Shown: one piece after another, positions 30,185 to 38,077 of the stretch
Layout of the letters: each line of letters starts with the position of its first letter
How positions within the stretch are numbered: position 1 is the first letter of the stretch
Source: Proteus columbae
Lineage (GTDB): Bacteria; Pseudomonadota; Gammaproteobacteria; Enterobacterales; Enterobacteriaceae
DNA: 64,000 nt
Direction: 5' to 3'
Assembly (NCBI RefSeq): GCF_009914335.1
Contig: NZ_CP043925.1
Location: forward strand, 3,844,001-3,908,000
Notes under the pieces: generated by a model
The model's input: the letters and a program-made list of their open reading frames with translations, nothing else
Told to the model about the DNA's origin: nothing
Databases searched by the model: none
Translations under genes and position numbers: made by a program

Positions 30185-30240
30185 TACTCACAAAGTGAGG
30201 CAAATAGAAAGCTTAATCTACTCACAAAGTGAGGCGAATA
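30185..30240 (-). repeat. Duplicated operator-like repeat upstream of fic
   Basis: Two 22-bp direct copies at 30185-30206 and 30219-30240 with 21 of 22 bases identical, 34 bp apart. Each contains the perfect palindrome CTCACAAAGTGAG followed by GCAAATA or GCGAATA. They lie 35-90 bp upstream of the fic start on the minus strand. The layout suggests a binding site for a dimeric regulator, possibly the Fic winged helix itself. Confidence 0.75.
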
Positions 30241-30258
30241 AGTTTGCTAATTGACTCA

Positions 30259-31260
30259 TTAGGCTGGAATGAGACGTTCAATAAGCTGTGTTTTGATAAG
30301 TGCAGGCGCTTTCACAACAGTGCCTGAAATTTTTGCCGTCATGATTTCAAAGGCTTTTTCGACCAATAACGCTTCGTCCTGCTTCATGGACCACACATTA
30401 TTCGGTAAAAAGCTGAGCATCACATGATCATCGAATGTACCAATATGAAGATGAGCAGGGATACTCCCTTCACGTTGACGGATAACACTCAATAAACCTT
30501 CAAGAATAGGCAACGATGAAGCAATAAAATGAGAAGGTATTTGCTGATGTTGTTCCAAATACTGTTTCATCATCCGCTCACCATCTTTGGTCGTATTATG
30601 TTCAGCATAAGAGACAGTGACGCGGTTATCATCACCATAATGCCCTTTTATGGCTTGCACATAACCGCGCAAACGAGCGGCAATAGTTGGTAATAATGCA
30701 TCACCCGCAAAAAAGTGGATTGGCGCATCTTGCTTTATCATCGCTCTTGTCAGCTGAGCACCACTGTCACAGTTATCTGAAGCGACACAAATAGCTTCAC
30801 TAACAGAGAAATCTCTATCTAAAAAAACCAATGGTTTTTGACGATGCTTAACATGATGTAGCTGATTTTTGCGGCTAGACGAAACAATAAAAATGCCATC
30901 AACATTGCGCTCGTCCATTGATTTAACGAGCTTATTTTCATTTTTGATATCACCATAAGTACAGCTAATCGTTAGCTGACAACCAATTTGGTGACAATGC
31001 ATCTCTAATTTTTCGGCTAAAGCGGCAAAGAATGGGTTAGAAAGACGAGGAATAACCAATCCGTAGGTATCTGTTTTATTAAGCTTTAAGCTTCTAGCCG
31101 CATGATTGACGGTATAACCAAACACCTCAACATAGTCTGCTATCTTCTTTTGCGTTTTTGCACTGATCCGGTATTGATCACCTTTGCCATTTAATACCAA
31201 TCTGACTGTGGTAATAGACAAATTCAGGTCATTTGCAATCTGTTCAACTGTTTTTGCCAT
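30259..31260 (-). CDS. LacI-family transcriptional regulator
   Basis: Probable repressor of the upstream catabolic operon, of which it is the last gene. 333 residues. The LacI helix-turn-helix and hinge are at 1-60 (TVEQIANDLNLSITTVRLVLNG, NHAARSLKLNKT), followed by a periplasmic-binding-protein-like sensor domain (YGLVIPRLSNPFFAALAE). The effector is not known. The regulator lies 54 bases after the tctA-type gene, with a stem-loop between them. Confidence 0.88.
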   Translation of the reverse strand: MAKTVEQIANDLNLSITTVRLVLNGKGDQYRISAKTQKKIADYVEVFGYTVNHAARSLKLNKTDTYGLVIPRLSNPFFAALAEKLEMHCHQIGCQLTISCTYGDIKNENKLVKSMDERNVDGIFIVSSSRKNQLHHVKHRQKPLVFLDRDFSVSEAICVASDNCDSGAQLTRAMIKQDAPIHFFAGDALLPTIAARLRGYVQAIKGHYGDDNRVTVSYAEHNTTKDGERMMKQYLEQHQQIPSHFIASSLPILEGLLSVIRQREGSIPAHLHIGTFDDHVMLSFLPNNVWSMKQDEALLVEKAFEIMTAKISGTVVKAPALIKTQLIERLIPA

Positions 31261-31280
31261 TAATATTCCATCATTGATAT

Positions 31281-31305
31281 AGCCCTCATCTTAATGATGA
31301 GGGCT
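31281..31305 (-). other. Stem-loop between the TctA and LacI-family genes
   Basis: Stem AGCCCTCATC (31281-31290) with GATGAGGGCT (31296-31305), five-base loop. No T-run follows on the minus strand. It may limit read-through into the regulator gene. Confidence 0.6.
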
Positions 31306-31314
31306 GATTAACCT

Positions 31315-32832
31315 TTATTGAGCAGGCTTAGCTCGGTATTTCTTCCACATCGCTTTTAACGAAGGTCCAATAATGGGCAGGATCAACGTCAGTATCGCAA
31401 TACCTAAGAATGTCGCTGTAATTGGGCGTGTATACAGGATAGATAAATCACCCTGAGACATCATTAAAGCACGGCGTAAGTTTGATTCTGCCATCGGCCC
31501 TAAGATAATCCCGATAACCACAGGAGACATGGAGAAATCAAGCTTAATCATAATGTAAGCGAGTAACCCTGCCCCCATCATCACAAACACATCGATGATG
31601 CTATGGTTCACAGAATAAGCACCTACACTACATAATACAAAGATAATTGGTACTAATACGCGACGCGGAACATCCATCACTCGAACGAAGAGTTTCATAC
31701 ATAAGAAACCTAAGATACCGAGGAAAATATTCGCCATCATCAAACCAATAAAGATACTGTTAACTTCAACTGGATTGTCAGTAAAAAGCTGAGGCCCTAA
31801 CGCCAATCCTTGAACCATAAATGCACCCATGATAATAGCAGTTGCACCATCACCTGGAATACCTAAGGTCATTAAAGGCACCATGGTTCCGCCTGTCACT
31901 GAGTTTGCACCGGCTTCTGGTGCAGACACACCTTCTGGTGAACCATGACCAAACTCTTCAGGGTGTTTAGACCAACGTTTTGCTTCGTTATAAGAGATAA
32001 ATGATGAGATATCTCCGCCCGTACCCGGAATAGCTCCAATCGTTGTACCAATAGCAGAAGAGCGTAAATATGTTGGTAATACGCGTTTAAAATCTGCCCA
32101 CGTTGGTAATACACGGTGAATACGTGCATTAATTTTTTCGTTTTTCTTCTGCTTACGCTCACGGTACTCTTCTTCGAAGCTAATAAGTCCTTGAGAGAAA
32201 GCAAACAGGCCAACCAGGATAGGAATAAATGAAACACCCCCCATTAAATACACAGTATCAAAGGTAAAACGAGGTCCTGATGTCATCGGATCAAGTCCAA
32301 TGGTTGCGATTGCTAAACCAATTGCCCCGCCCATTAATCCTTTCACAATCGATTGCGATGATACACTGGTAATAATACTTATGCCAAATACAGCGAGTGC
32401 AAAATACTCAGCAGCAGAGAAACCCGTCGCTACTTTTGCCAATTGAGGCGCAATAACAATCAGGGCAATCGTACTAAAGATCCCCCCAAACATAGAGCCC
32501 ATCGTAGATAAACCCAGTGCTCTTCCTGCTTCACCTTTTTTCGCCATTGGATAACCATCCAATACCGTTGCAGCAGAAGCGGGTGTTCCTGGTGTACTTA
32601 TTAGTATTGCGGTAATTGAGCCACCATATACGGCACCACAATACATCCCCAATAATAATAAGATCCCTGTCATTCCTTGGAAGGAGTAAGTTAACGGGAG
32701 AAGCAGTGCGATCCCCATATTCACTGTTAGGCCTGGTAATGCACCGATAATAATACCCGCGAATACCCCCAACAGGATCATCGTTATCGTTTCCAGACTG
32801 AAAACGACCATTAAAGCGTCTAGTATTTCCAT
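31315..32832 (-). CDS. Tripartite carboxylate transporter, large membrane subunit (TctA family)
   Basis: Large permease of a TTT-type secondary importer for carboxylates or sugar acids. 505 residues, about 11-12 hydrophobic segments. The family motif GALPGLTVNMGIALLLPLTYSF is at 27-48 and a repeat-like GAIPGTGGDISSFISYNEAKRWS in the second half. The ATG follows AAGGAG. It is encoded with TctB- and TctC-type subunits just upstream. Confidence 0.9.
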   Translation of the reverse strand: MEILDALMVVFSLETITMILLGVFAGIIIGALPGLTVNMGIALLLPLTYSFQGMTGILLLLGMYCGAVYGGSITAILISTPGTPASAATVLDGYPMAKKGEAGRALGLSTMGSMFGGIFSTIALIVIAPQLAKVATGFSAAEYFALAVFGISIITSVSSQSIVKGLMGGAIGLAIATIGLDPMTSGPRFTFDTVYLMGGVSFIPILVGLFAFSQGLISFEEEYRERKQKKNEKINARIHRVLPTWADFKRVLPTYLRSSAIGTTIGAIPGTGGDISSFISYNEAKRWSKHPEEFGHGSPEGVSAPEAGANSVTGGTMVPLMTLGIPGDGATAIIMGAFMVQGLALGPQLFTDNPVEVNSIFIGLMMANIFLGILGFLCMKLFVRVMDVPRRVLVPIIFVLCSVGAYSVNHSIIDVFVMMGAGLLAYIMIKLDFSMSPVVIGIILGPMAESNLRRALMMSQGDLSILYTRPITATFLGIAILTLILPIIGPSLKAMWKKYRAKPAQ

Positions 32833-32851
32833 CTCAAAGCTCCTTTACCGC

Positions 32852-33313
32852 TTACTCAAAAAAGACGGAGGTTGGCAGAGGTGAATTAAAGATAATGTCA
32901 AAGAAGACATAAACGGCGGCAACCATTACGACTGGAATAATAACCAGCGCAATAGGCTTTCTTTCATTCATCAACCACATAATGATTGGGATGAGAAGCA
33001 ATGACGGAATAATAAAACCAAAAAAATACAAGCCAGTTGCATATAGCAGCATAAAAATGCCTAAGCCATAAGCACGCTTAACCGCAGTCGAACTTAAGTC
33101 AACAGATTGGTGAACGTGTTTTACTTTTTGCACAATCACACCTATCCATTGAAAAATCCCCAGTAAAACAAATAAGATGGCTAAACCATAAGGCCAGAAA
33201 CGCTCTCCTGGTACACCATATTCATCAAACATACTCATATCACGGGAGAGATAGATAATAAGTAGCCCAAAAGCTACTGAAATCGCACCGATGATTGTAT
33301 TGATTTTAGTCAT
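32852..33313 (-). CDS. Tripartite carboxylate transporter, small membrane subunit (TctB family)
   Basis: Small membrane subunit that works with the TctA-type permease. 153 residues with four hydrophobic segments and the TctB pattern (FGFIIPSLLLIPIIMWLMNERKP in the second half). The start is next to a GTCGGGGAGATCCCGAC sequence that can fold and may hide the ribosome site. The gap of 19 bases to tctA suggests translational coupling. Confidence 0.82.
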   Translation of the reverse strand: MTKINTIIGAISVAFGLLIIYLSRDMSMFDEYGVPGERFWPYGLAILFVLLGIFQWIGVIVQKVKHVHQSVDLSSTAVKRAYGLGIFMLLYATGLYFFGFIIPSLLLIPIIMWLMNERKPIALVIIPVVMVAAVYVFFDIIFNSPLPTSVFFE

Positions 33314-33328
33314 GTCGGGATCTCCCCG

Positions 33329-33353
33329 ACCCTATCCAGCTTGCGGATAGGGT
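33329..33353 (-). other. Intercistronic stem-loop between TctC- and TctB-type genes
   Basis: Stem ACCCTATCC (33329-33337) with GGATAGGGT (33345-33353), loop AGCTTGC. No T-run. It lies between the receptor gene and the membrane subunit genes, as in the other binding-protein transporters of this window. Confidence 0.7.
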
Positions 33354-33370
33354 GGTTTATCATAGAAAGG

Positions 33371-34345
33371 TTATTTTTTCAGAGTTGCTGAAATTAACTC
33401 AGCATACATTTCGTGGTCTTCTTTCATCATTTGGTAAGCATCGTCACCTGTGATGTAAACAGGCATAATACCTTGTTTTTTCAGTGCTTCTTGATATTCA
33501 GGTTTTTGAACCACTTCAGAGAATGCACCGACTAACTCTTTCTTCACGTTATCAGGGACATTAGCTGTTGTTGCTAATACAGCCCAAGCACGCATTTTCA
33601 CGTTAGTGTCTAATTTCAATGCTTCTTTGAAAGTAGGTACGGCTGGGAATAATGGGAAGCGACGCTCATCCATTACACCAAGAACACGTAGAATACCAGC
33701 ATCAACTTGAGATTTAACTGCACCCGGAGTTGTTAATACGCCATCAAGGTGGTTACCCACTAAAGCTGCGATTGAAGGGCCTGTACCTTCGTTATAAGGG
33801 ATATGGTTAAATTTAGCCCCCGTGGTACGTTCGATATTAACGCCAGCTAAGTGATAAATAGCACCCATCCCTGAGTTACCCACTTTCAGTTTACCTGGGT
33901 TCGCTTTCGCGCCATCGATAAACTCTTGTAACGTGGTGTAAGGTGATTCTGCATTAACAACTAACACCACTGGATCAGCGATAGTTGTTGCGATTGGGGT
34001 GAAGTCTTTATAAGTAACTGGTGATTTTCCTTGGTGTGGGAACATCGCAAGTTCAACGGTTGTCATTACTAATTTAGTGCCATCTGGACGCGCATTAGCA
34101 ACTTCAATCAGACCCGTTAAACCATTACCCGCAGGCTTATTCACAGGAACGAAAATACGTCCAGCCGGCATCACATCTTTTGCAAATTCAATGATAGTAC
34201 GTGCAGAAGTATCAGTACCACCGCCTGGATTTTTCGGGATGACAACATCAATATTTTTTGTAGGATACGTTAACTGTTGGGCAACTGCGTTCCCCATGCC
34301 CAGTGTCATCGTAATCGCCAACGCTGCGAGTAGACTCTTTTTCAT
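33371..34345 (-). CDS. Tripartite carboxylate transporter, periplasmic receptor (TctC family)
   Basis: Periplasmic binding protein for a carboxylate ligand. 324 residues from the ATG at 34345, which follows GAAAGGG and gives a signal peptide ending AVA before QQLTYPTKNIDVVIP. The Bug/TctC pattern is clear: PKNPGGGTDTSARTI, VNKPAGNGLTG and NSGMGAIYHLAGVNIERTTGAKFNHIPYNEG. The ligand is not identifiable; the adjacent sugar enzymes suggest a sugar acid. Confidence 0.9.
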   Translation of the reverse strand: MKKSLLAALAITMTLGMGNAVAQQLTYPTKNIDVVIPKNPGGGTDTSARTIIEFAKDVMPAGRIFVPVNKPAGNGLTGLIEVANARPDGTKLVMTTVELAMFPHQGKSPVTYKDFTPIATTIADPVVLVVNAESPYTTLQEFIDGAKANPGKLKVGNSGMGAIYHLAGVNIERTTGAKFNHIPYNEGTGPSIAALVGNHLDGVLTTPGAVKSQVDAGILRVLGVMDERRFPLFPAVPTFKEALKLDTNVKMRAWAVLATTANVPDNVKKELVGAFSEVVQKPEYQEALKKQGIMPVYITGDDAYQMMKEDHEMYAELISATLKK

Positions 34346-34365
34346 AAAACCCTTTCTCCACATTT

Positions 34366-35418
34366 TTATTGAGTAGCCATTAACTGCTGATAAACAATGT
34401 TTTTTCGGTTCCAAGTAAAGGTAACGTGTAGGGTATTGTTTTCAGCAATAATAGCCGGATATGAAAATTCGCCTTCCCCATCGAGTAAATCGAATGGTTC
34501 AGACCAAGTACTGCCATTATCGGATGAAAGACTGACAGAGATGGGATAACGACGACTCCAGTTACCTGAATTCGGGTTATACACCAATGCCAGTTGACCA
34601 TCTGCGAAGGAGACGACATCAATGCCGCTATTATTATTTGGTAATATTGTTGCATAAGCTGGACACCAACTGCGCCCATAATCCGTTGAATCGCTACGAT
34701 AAATCGTACCGCGCGTACTCCGCATCATGGCATGCACATGCCCAAGCCGGGATTCCCATAGTGTTGGCTGTATCACGCCATCCCATTGAAAAACGCGTTG
34801 TAGATCAGTCTCCCATAAGGCATCGTCCTTTAAACCCTGCCAGATTTCATGTTCCGCCTGTTCACCTTTATGATGTTCAATTGGAATATCTACTCGCAAC
34901 CAGTGTTGACCGTTGTCACTCGAAATATCGACAAACGCATCCCAGAATTGGTCATCCTCAACCGATCCTGGTGCCAACCACTCGCCATTCGACATCACTA
35001 ACACTTTATTTTTCACAGGACCTCTAGGTGCTACATCACCAGAAACCAATTCACTCGGTAAACTCCAGCTATTTCCGCCATCCTTCGAGATAACGTATTG
35101 GGTCGTCCAACTATGTACATCGGGACCCGTTTTATAAAACAGCCAGATATTACCTGTTGATGGGTCAACATGTAAAACTGGATTCCAGTGCGCAACACCC
35201 GGATTTTTAACAACAGGCTGAGCGTGTTGCCAATGATCACCCTCTTTCATCACTAGCCAGATAGCGGTATTACCGCTACCTTCTTTATCACCAGCGAAAA
35301 AAGCGGTTAACAAACGCTCAGAGTTAGGCACACGCACAATCGTTGAAGCATGGCAGTGATTAAAAAGTGAATGTGCATTATCAAGCACAAACTGGGTTTC
35401 CTTCATCACGAAAGGCAT
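34366..35418 (-). CDS. Cytoplasmic BNR-repeat protein, sialidase-like
   Basis: Six-bladed propeller of the exo-sialidase-like (COG4692 type) family. 350 residues. Four Asp-box repeats are visible: SKDGGNSW (111-118), SSDNGQHW (166-173), STDYGRSW (244-251) and SSDNGSTW (298-305). There is no signal peptide, so the protein acts inside the cell and is not a secreted sialidase. Its place between a lyase and the transporter suggests it cleaves or isomerises an imported glycoside or sugar acid. That role is inferred from position only. Confidence 0.75.
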   Translation of the reverse strand: MPFVMKETQFVLDNAHSLFNHCHASTIVRVPNSERLLTAFFAGDKEGSGNTAIWLVMKEGDHWQHAQPVVKNPGVAHWNPVLHVDPSTGNIWLFYKTGPDVHSWTTQYVISKDGGNSWSLPSELVSGDVAPRGPVKNKVLVMSNGEWLAPGSVEDDQFWDAFVDISSDNGQHWLRVDIPIEHHKGEQAEHEIWQGLKDDALWETDLQRVFQWDGVIQPTLWESRLGHVHAMMRSTRGTIYRSDSTDYGRSWCPAYATILPNNNSGIDVVSFADGQLALVYNPNSGNWSRRYPISVSLSSDNGSTWSEPFDLLDGEGEFSYPAIIAENNTLHVTFTWNRKNIVYQQLMATQ

Positions 35419-35440
35419 ATTCCTACTCCTGTGTCCTAAA

Positions 35441-36370
35441 TTAATCTAACGAAAGCCACTTCTTCATATTTTCACCCAATGCAGTCATGCTATTGACGGC
35501 AGAAGGGAAAAATGAGTTTTCAAACTGACTGCTGTTACGGGAACGGCAGACCAGTGTGCTGAAGTTACCAATCAGGCGCTGATGATATTTAGCGCACGCT
35601 GGATAATCCAGTGTTTCGGTCATCGCTGCTGTTGATAAATAATCTGCTAACACCGCAGCCTGCTCTGGTTTATCTTTCCAATTCTCATAAAGCCAAACAT
35701 AAAGCTCTGGATGGAAGTTTGCCATAACACCGCTATATGCCTGACATCCAGCTTGGAATGAAGCTAATAGCGTTTGACTGTTAGCGTTTGCAAGATGCAA
35801 ACGAGTTCCTTTTGATAATGCCAAACGACGTTCTATCATCGGAAGAGAACAGCACGTATCTTTGATAAAGGTAAAGCGATTACTTTGTGCACACCACTCT
35901 ACAATCTCTTCAGATAACAAGCGTTTGTAAGGATAAGGGCATTCATAGATACCCAAATCAATCTCTTTTGGTACCACATTGGTTAAGACTTGCAGTGTTT
36001 CCATCGCTTTATCATCTGACTCCCCGACTAGAGCCAAGCGATTACTGATCATAATGACGCCATCGACGCCAGTACCCGCCATTGCCTGCAATTGTTCTTT
36101 TTGTTGACTTAATGCGGTTGCAGTATGACCAGAAGCAACTACAGGTACTCTTCCATCTGCTTTTTCAACGATAAAACGGGTAAGTGCTTGAGTTTCCTCA
36201 TCACTTAAATAAAACATTTCGCTTGATTGGCAGGCGGCAAATAGTCCATGTACACCAGAATCGATATACCAGTCTACAAGGCGCTCTAATGACGCCCAAT
36301 CAATCTCCCCTTTGGCATCAAAAGGGGTTAGCATAACAGGCCAAACACCGACGTATTTTTGCTGACTCAT
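35441..36370 (-). CDS. DapA/NanA-type class I aldolase or lyase
   Basis: Schiff-base TIM-barrel enzyme of the dihydrodipicolinate synthase / N-acetylneuraminate lyase superfamily. 309 residues. The Schiff-base Lys is in FTFIKDTCCS and the Tyr in GIYECPYPYK. The usual GTTGE/GGSTGE loop is changed to ACQSSEM (GVHGLFAACQSSEM near residue 40), so substrate handling probably differs from DapA and NanA. The ATG at 36370 (AAGGA 7 bases upstream) is preferred; 36373 is possible. It likely splits a 2-keto-3-deoxy acid made by the isomerase/kinase steps, but this is inference. Confidence 0.8.
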   Translation of the reverse strand: MSQQKYVGVWPVMLTPFDAKGEIDWASLERLVDWYIDSGVHGLFAACQSSEMFYLSDEETQALTRFIVEKADGRVPVVASGHTATALSQQKEQLQAMAGTGVDGVIMISNRLALVGESDDKAMETLQVLTNVVPKEIDLGIYECPYPYKRLLSEEIVEWCAQSNRFTFIKDTCCSLPMIERRLALSKGTRLHLANANSQTLLASFQAGCQAYSGVMANFHPELYVWLYENWKDKPEQAAVLADYLSTAAMTETLDYPACAKYHQRLIGNFSTLVCRSRNSSQFENSFFPSAVNSMTALGENMKKWLSLD

Positions 36371-36380
36371 CATCAATTCC

Positions 36381-38027
36381 TTACAGTAAGTTAATGGCAT
36401 CGCCTGCCACTTTCACTTGGATACCTTGAGTCAGTGCTTGAGCAACGAATGCTTTTAGCACAAACGCCAATTTATCTTCATCAACATAAGCCACAGTAAT
36501 GTGGTTACTTTGATGTCCCGCCATAAGGTCATCACGAGTTACGCCATCTAACGTACAGTTCAATAATGGCCATTCGTAGTTAGTTGCTCTACGGCGACGT
36601 TCAAATTCTGCTTCAGGTAATTCTACCGCCACACCTGTACCGATATGCATAATCACATCAGTACCTTCATAGTGTGCACGGCTCCATAACAAGCGTCCTG
36701 CCTTGCCTTGACCAGCGATAGTTGAACCCCCTTTAGGGAAGAACATCGGAGGCTGGCGATAACCTGTTGCACCTTTTAGGCCACCTTTGAGGTGTTCAAA
36801 AGGAACAGAGCCTGAAATTTCCATATCCCAGTAGAATGTTCCTTCATACTCACTACCCCAACGAATATCATGTAGTGTGGTTTCAGCCGGTAATCCTAAT
36901 GATGTTAATAAACGCCATAACATCGTTTGAGGAATAGCCGTACCCATATCCACTTCGTTGATACAAGGAATTGGCGTGTTAGGACAGATAATCTCGCCGT
37001 TTTCATCTGGTAGTGGGAAACGCGCGGTCGAACCAATTGCACCTTCAGCAAAGTCAGACGCAGGGCAACAATCTTTTAAACCCTGCTGATATTGCACACC
37101 CACCGCAGTTAAACCAAAACGTTTTACGAAACGCGCCATTGCAATCATCATGGCGCACTGCTCCATCACTTGTTCACGAGTGAGTTCAGTTTTGTCATCT
37201 TGACCAAACATAAACGTCATCCCGTTATCTTCGTACCACTGTAAACATGCCTCTCTTAATTCTGTCGGTACTTTCGCCATTTCGACCAGTAACGCAGACT
37301 GAGAAAGGGATTCAATTGGCATACCAATATTGATCATTGCCTGTTGTGGGAAGACCCCGTTAATCATTCCCATACAGAATGTATCGAACAAACCGATTAT
37401 TTCTTTATTTTTAATTATATATTCACCGACTTTACGACCCACTTCGCCGGCTTCTGACGCCATTACCCTGTGTGTTGGCGCAATATCTGTAAGATAGCTA
37501 AGTTTATGATTTACATAACCATATTTTAACCAAGTTGCTAAGCCATCTACAAAGAATTCATCATCAAACTCTTCTGACCATAAACGTGAATAATTTTTAC
37601 CTAAACTGGTCATCGTACCCGCTAAACACAACATGCCCACCAGACCCGGCCATGTACCATCAAAGTTAGCCAGCAGTAAAATAGGGCCACGATGGTGTGC
37701 TAAAGAAGAGGCAATATGGTGTGAATATTGCCATGCGGTTAATAACACGATAACAGGAGCATCAGGATCGATTGCAGCAAACATATCGCAACCTTCACGC
37801 TGACTGCTGATAAAGCCATGACCGCGAGCTTCATTGATCTCATGAGCACGCTTCATTTTGTAACCTTGAGCTTCTAATGCTGTGGCCAGTTTATCTTCAA
37901 ATTTTTTCTGTACAGGCCAGCACGTTACGTTTGCAGGCTCACGTAAGTCTGCGTTGGTGACCATCAGGATCTCTTTAGAACCTGCTGTAATGGTCGTTGG
38001 TAATTTTGGTAGATTTAAGTTCAACAT
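36381..38027 (-). CDS. L-fucose isomerase-family protein
   Basis: Probable Mn-dependent ketol isomerase. 548 residues from the ATG at 38027, the usual start context; a longer reading into the kinase gene (38084) has no family similarity. Acidic metal-ligand motifs resembling those of fucose/arabinose isomerases are seen in FAEGAIGS and NEVDMGTA, and a His-rich loop is in GHQSNHITVAY. E. coli FucI is 591 residues, so this one is somewhat shorter. The true aldose is unknown. It lies between the FGGY kinase (50-base gap) and the lyase (10-base gap). Confidence 0.8.
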   Translation of the reverse strand: MLNLNLPKLPTTITAGSKEILMVTNADLREPANVTCWPVQKKFEDKLATALEAQGYKMKRAHEINEARGHGFISSQREGCDMFAAIDPDAPVIVLLTAWQYSHHIASSLAHHRGPILLLANFDGTWPGLVGMLCLAGTMTSLGKNYSRLWSEEFDDEFFVDGLATWLKYGYVNHKLSYLTDIAPTHRVMASEAGEVGRKVGEYIIKNKEIIGLFDTFCMGMINGVFPQQAMINIGMPIESLSQSALLVEMAKVPTELREACLQWYEDNGMTFMFGQDDKTELTREQVMEQCAMMIAMARFVKRFGLTAVGVQYQQGLKDCCPASDFAEGAIGSTARFPLPDENGEIICPNTPIPCINEVDMGTAIPQTMLWRLLTSLGLPAETTLHDIRWGSEYEGTFYWDMEISGSVPFEHLKGGLKGATGYRQPPMFFPKGGSTIAGQGKAGRLLWSRAHYEGTDVIMHIGTGVAVELPEAEFERRRRATNYEWPLLNCTLDGVTRDDLMAGHQSNHITVAYVDEDKLAFVLKAFVAQALTQGIQVKVAGDAINLL

Positions 38028-38077
38028 AAGGTATCCCTGGTAAGGTAAACTCGGTTCATAATCGGAAAAATTAGTGG

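Noticed and set aside
30185..30240. Transposon ends or a CRISPR unit
   Set aside because: Only two short copies, no spacer series, no transposase and no target duplication; the position before a gene fits an operator better.
34366..35418. Secreted virulence sialidase
   Set aside because: No signal peptide and the gene is embedded in a catabolic operon.
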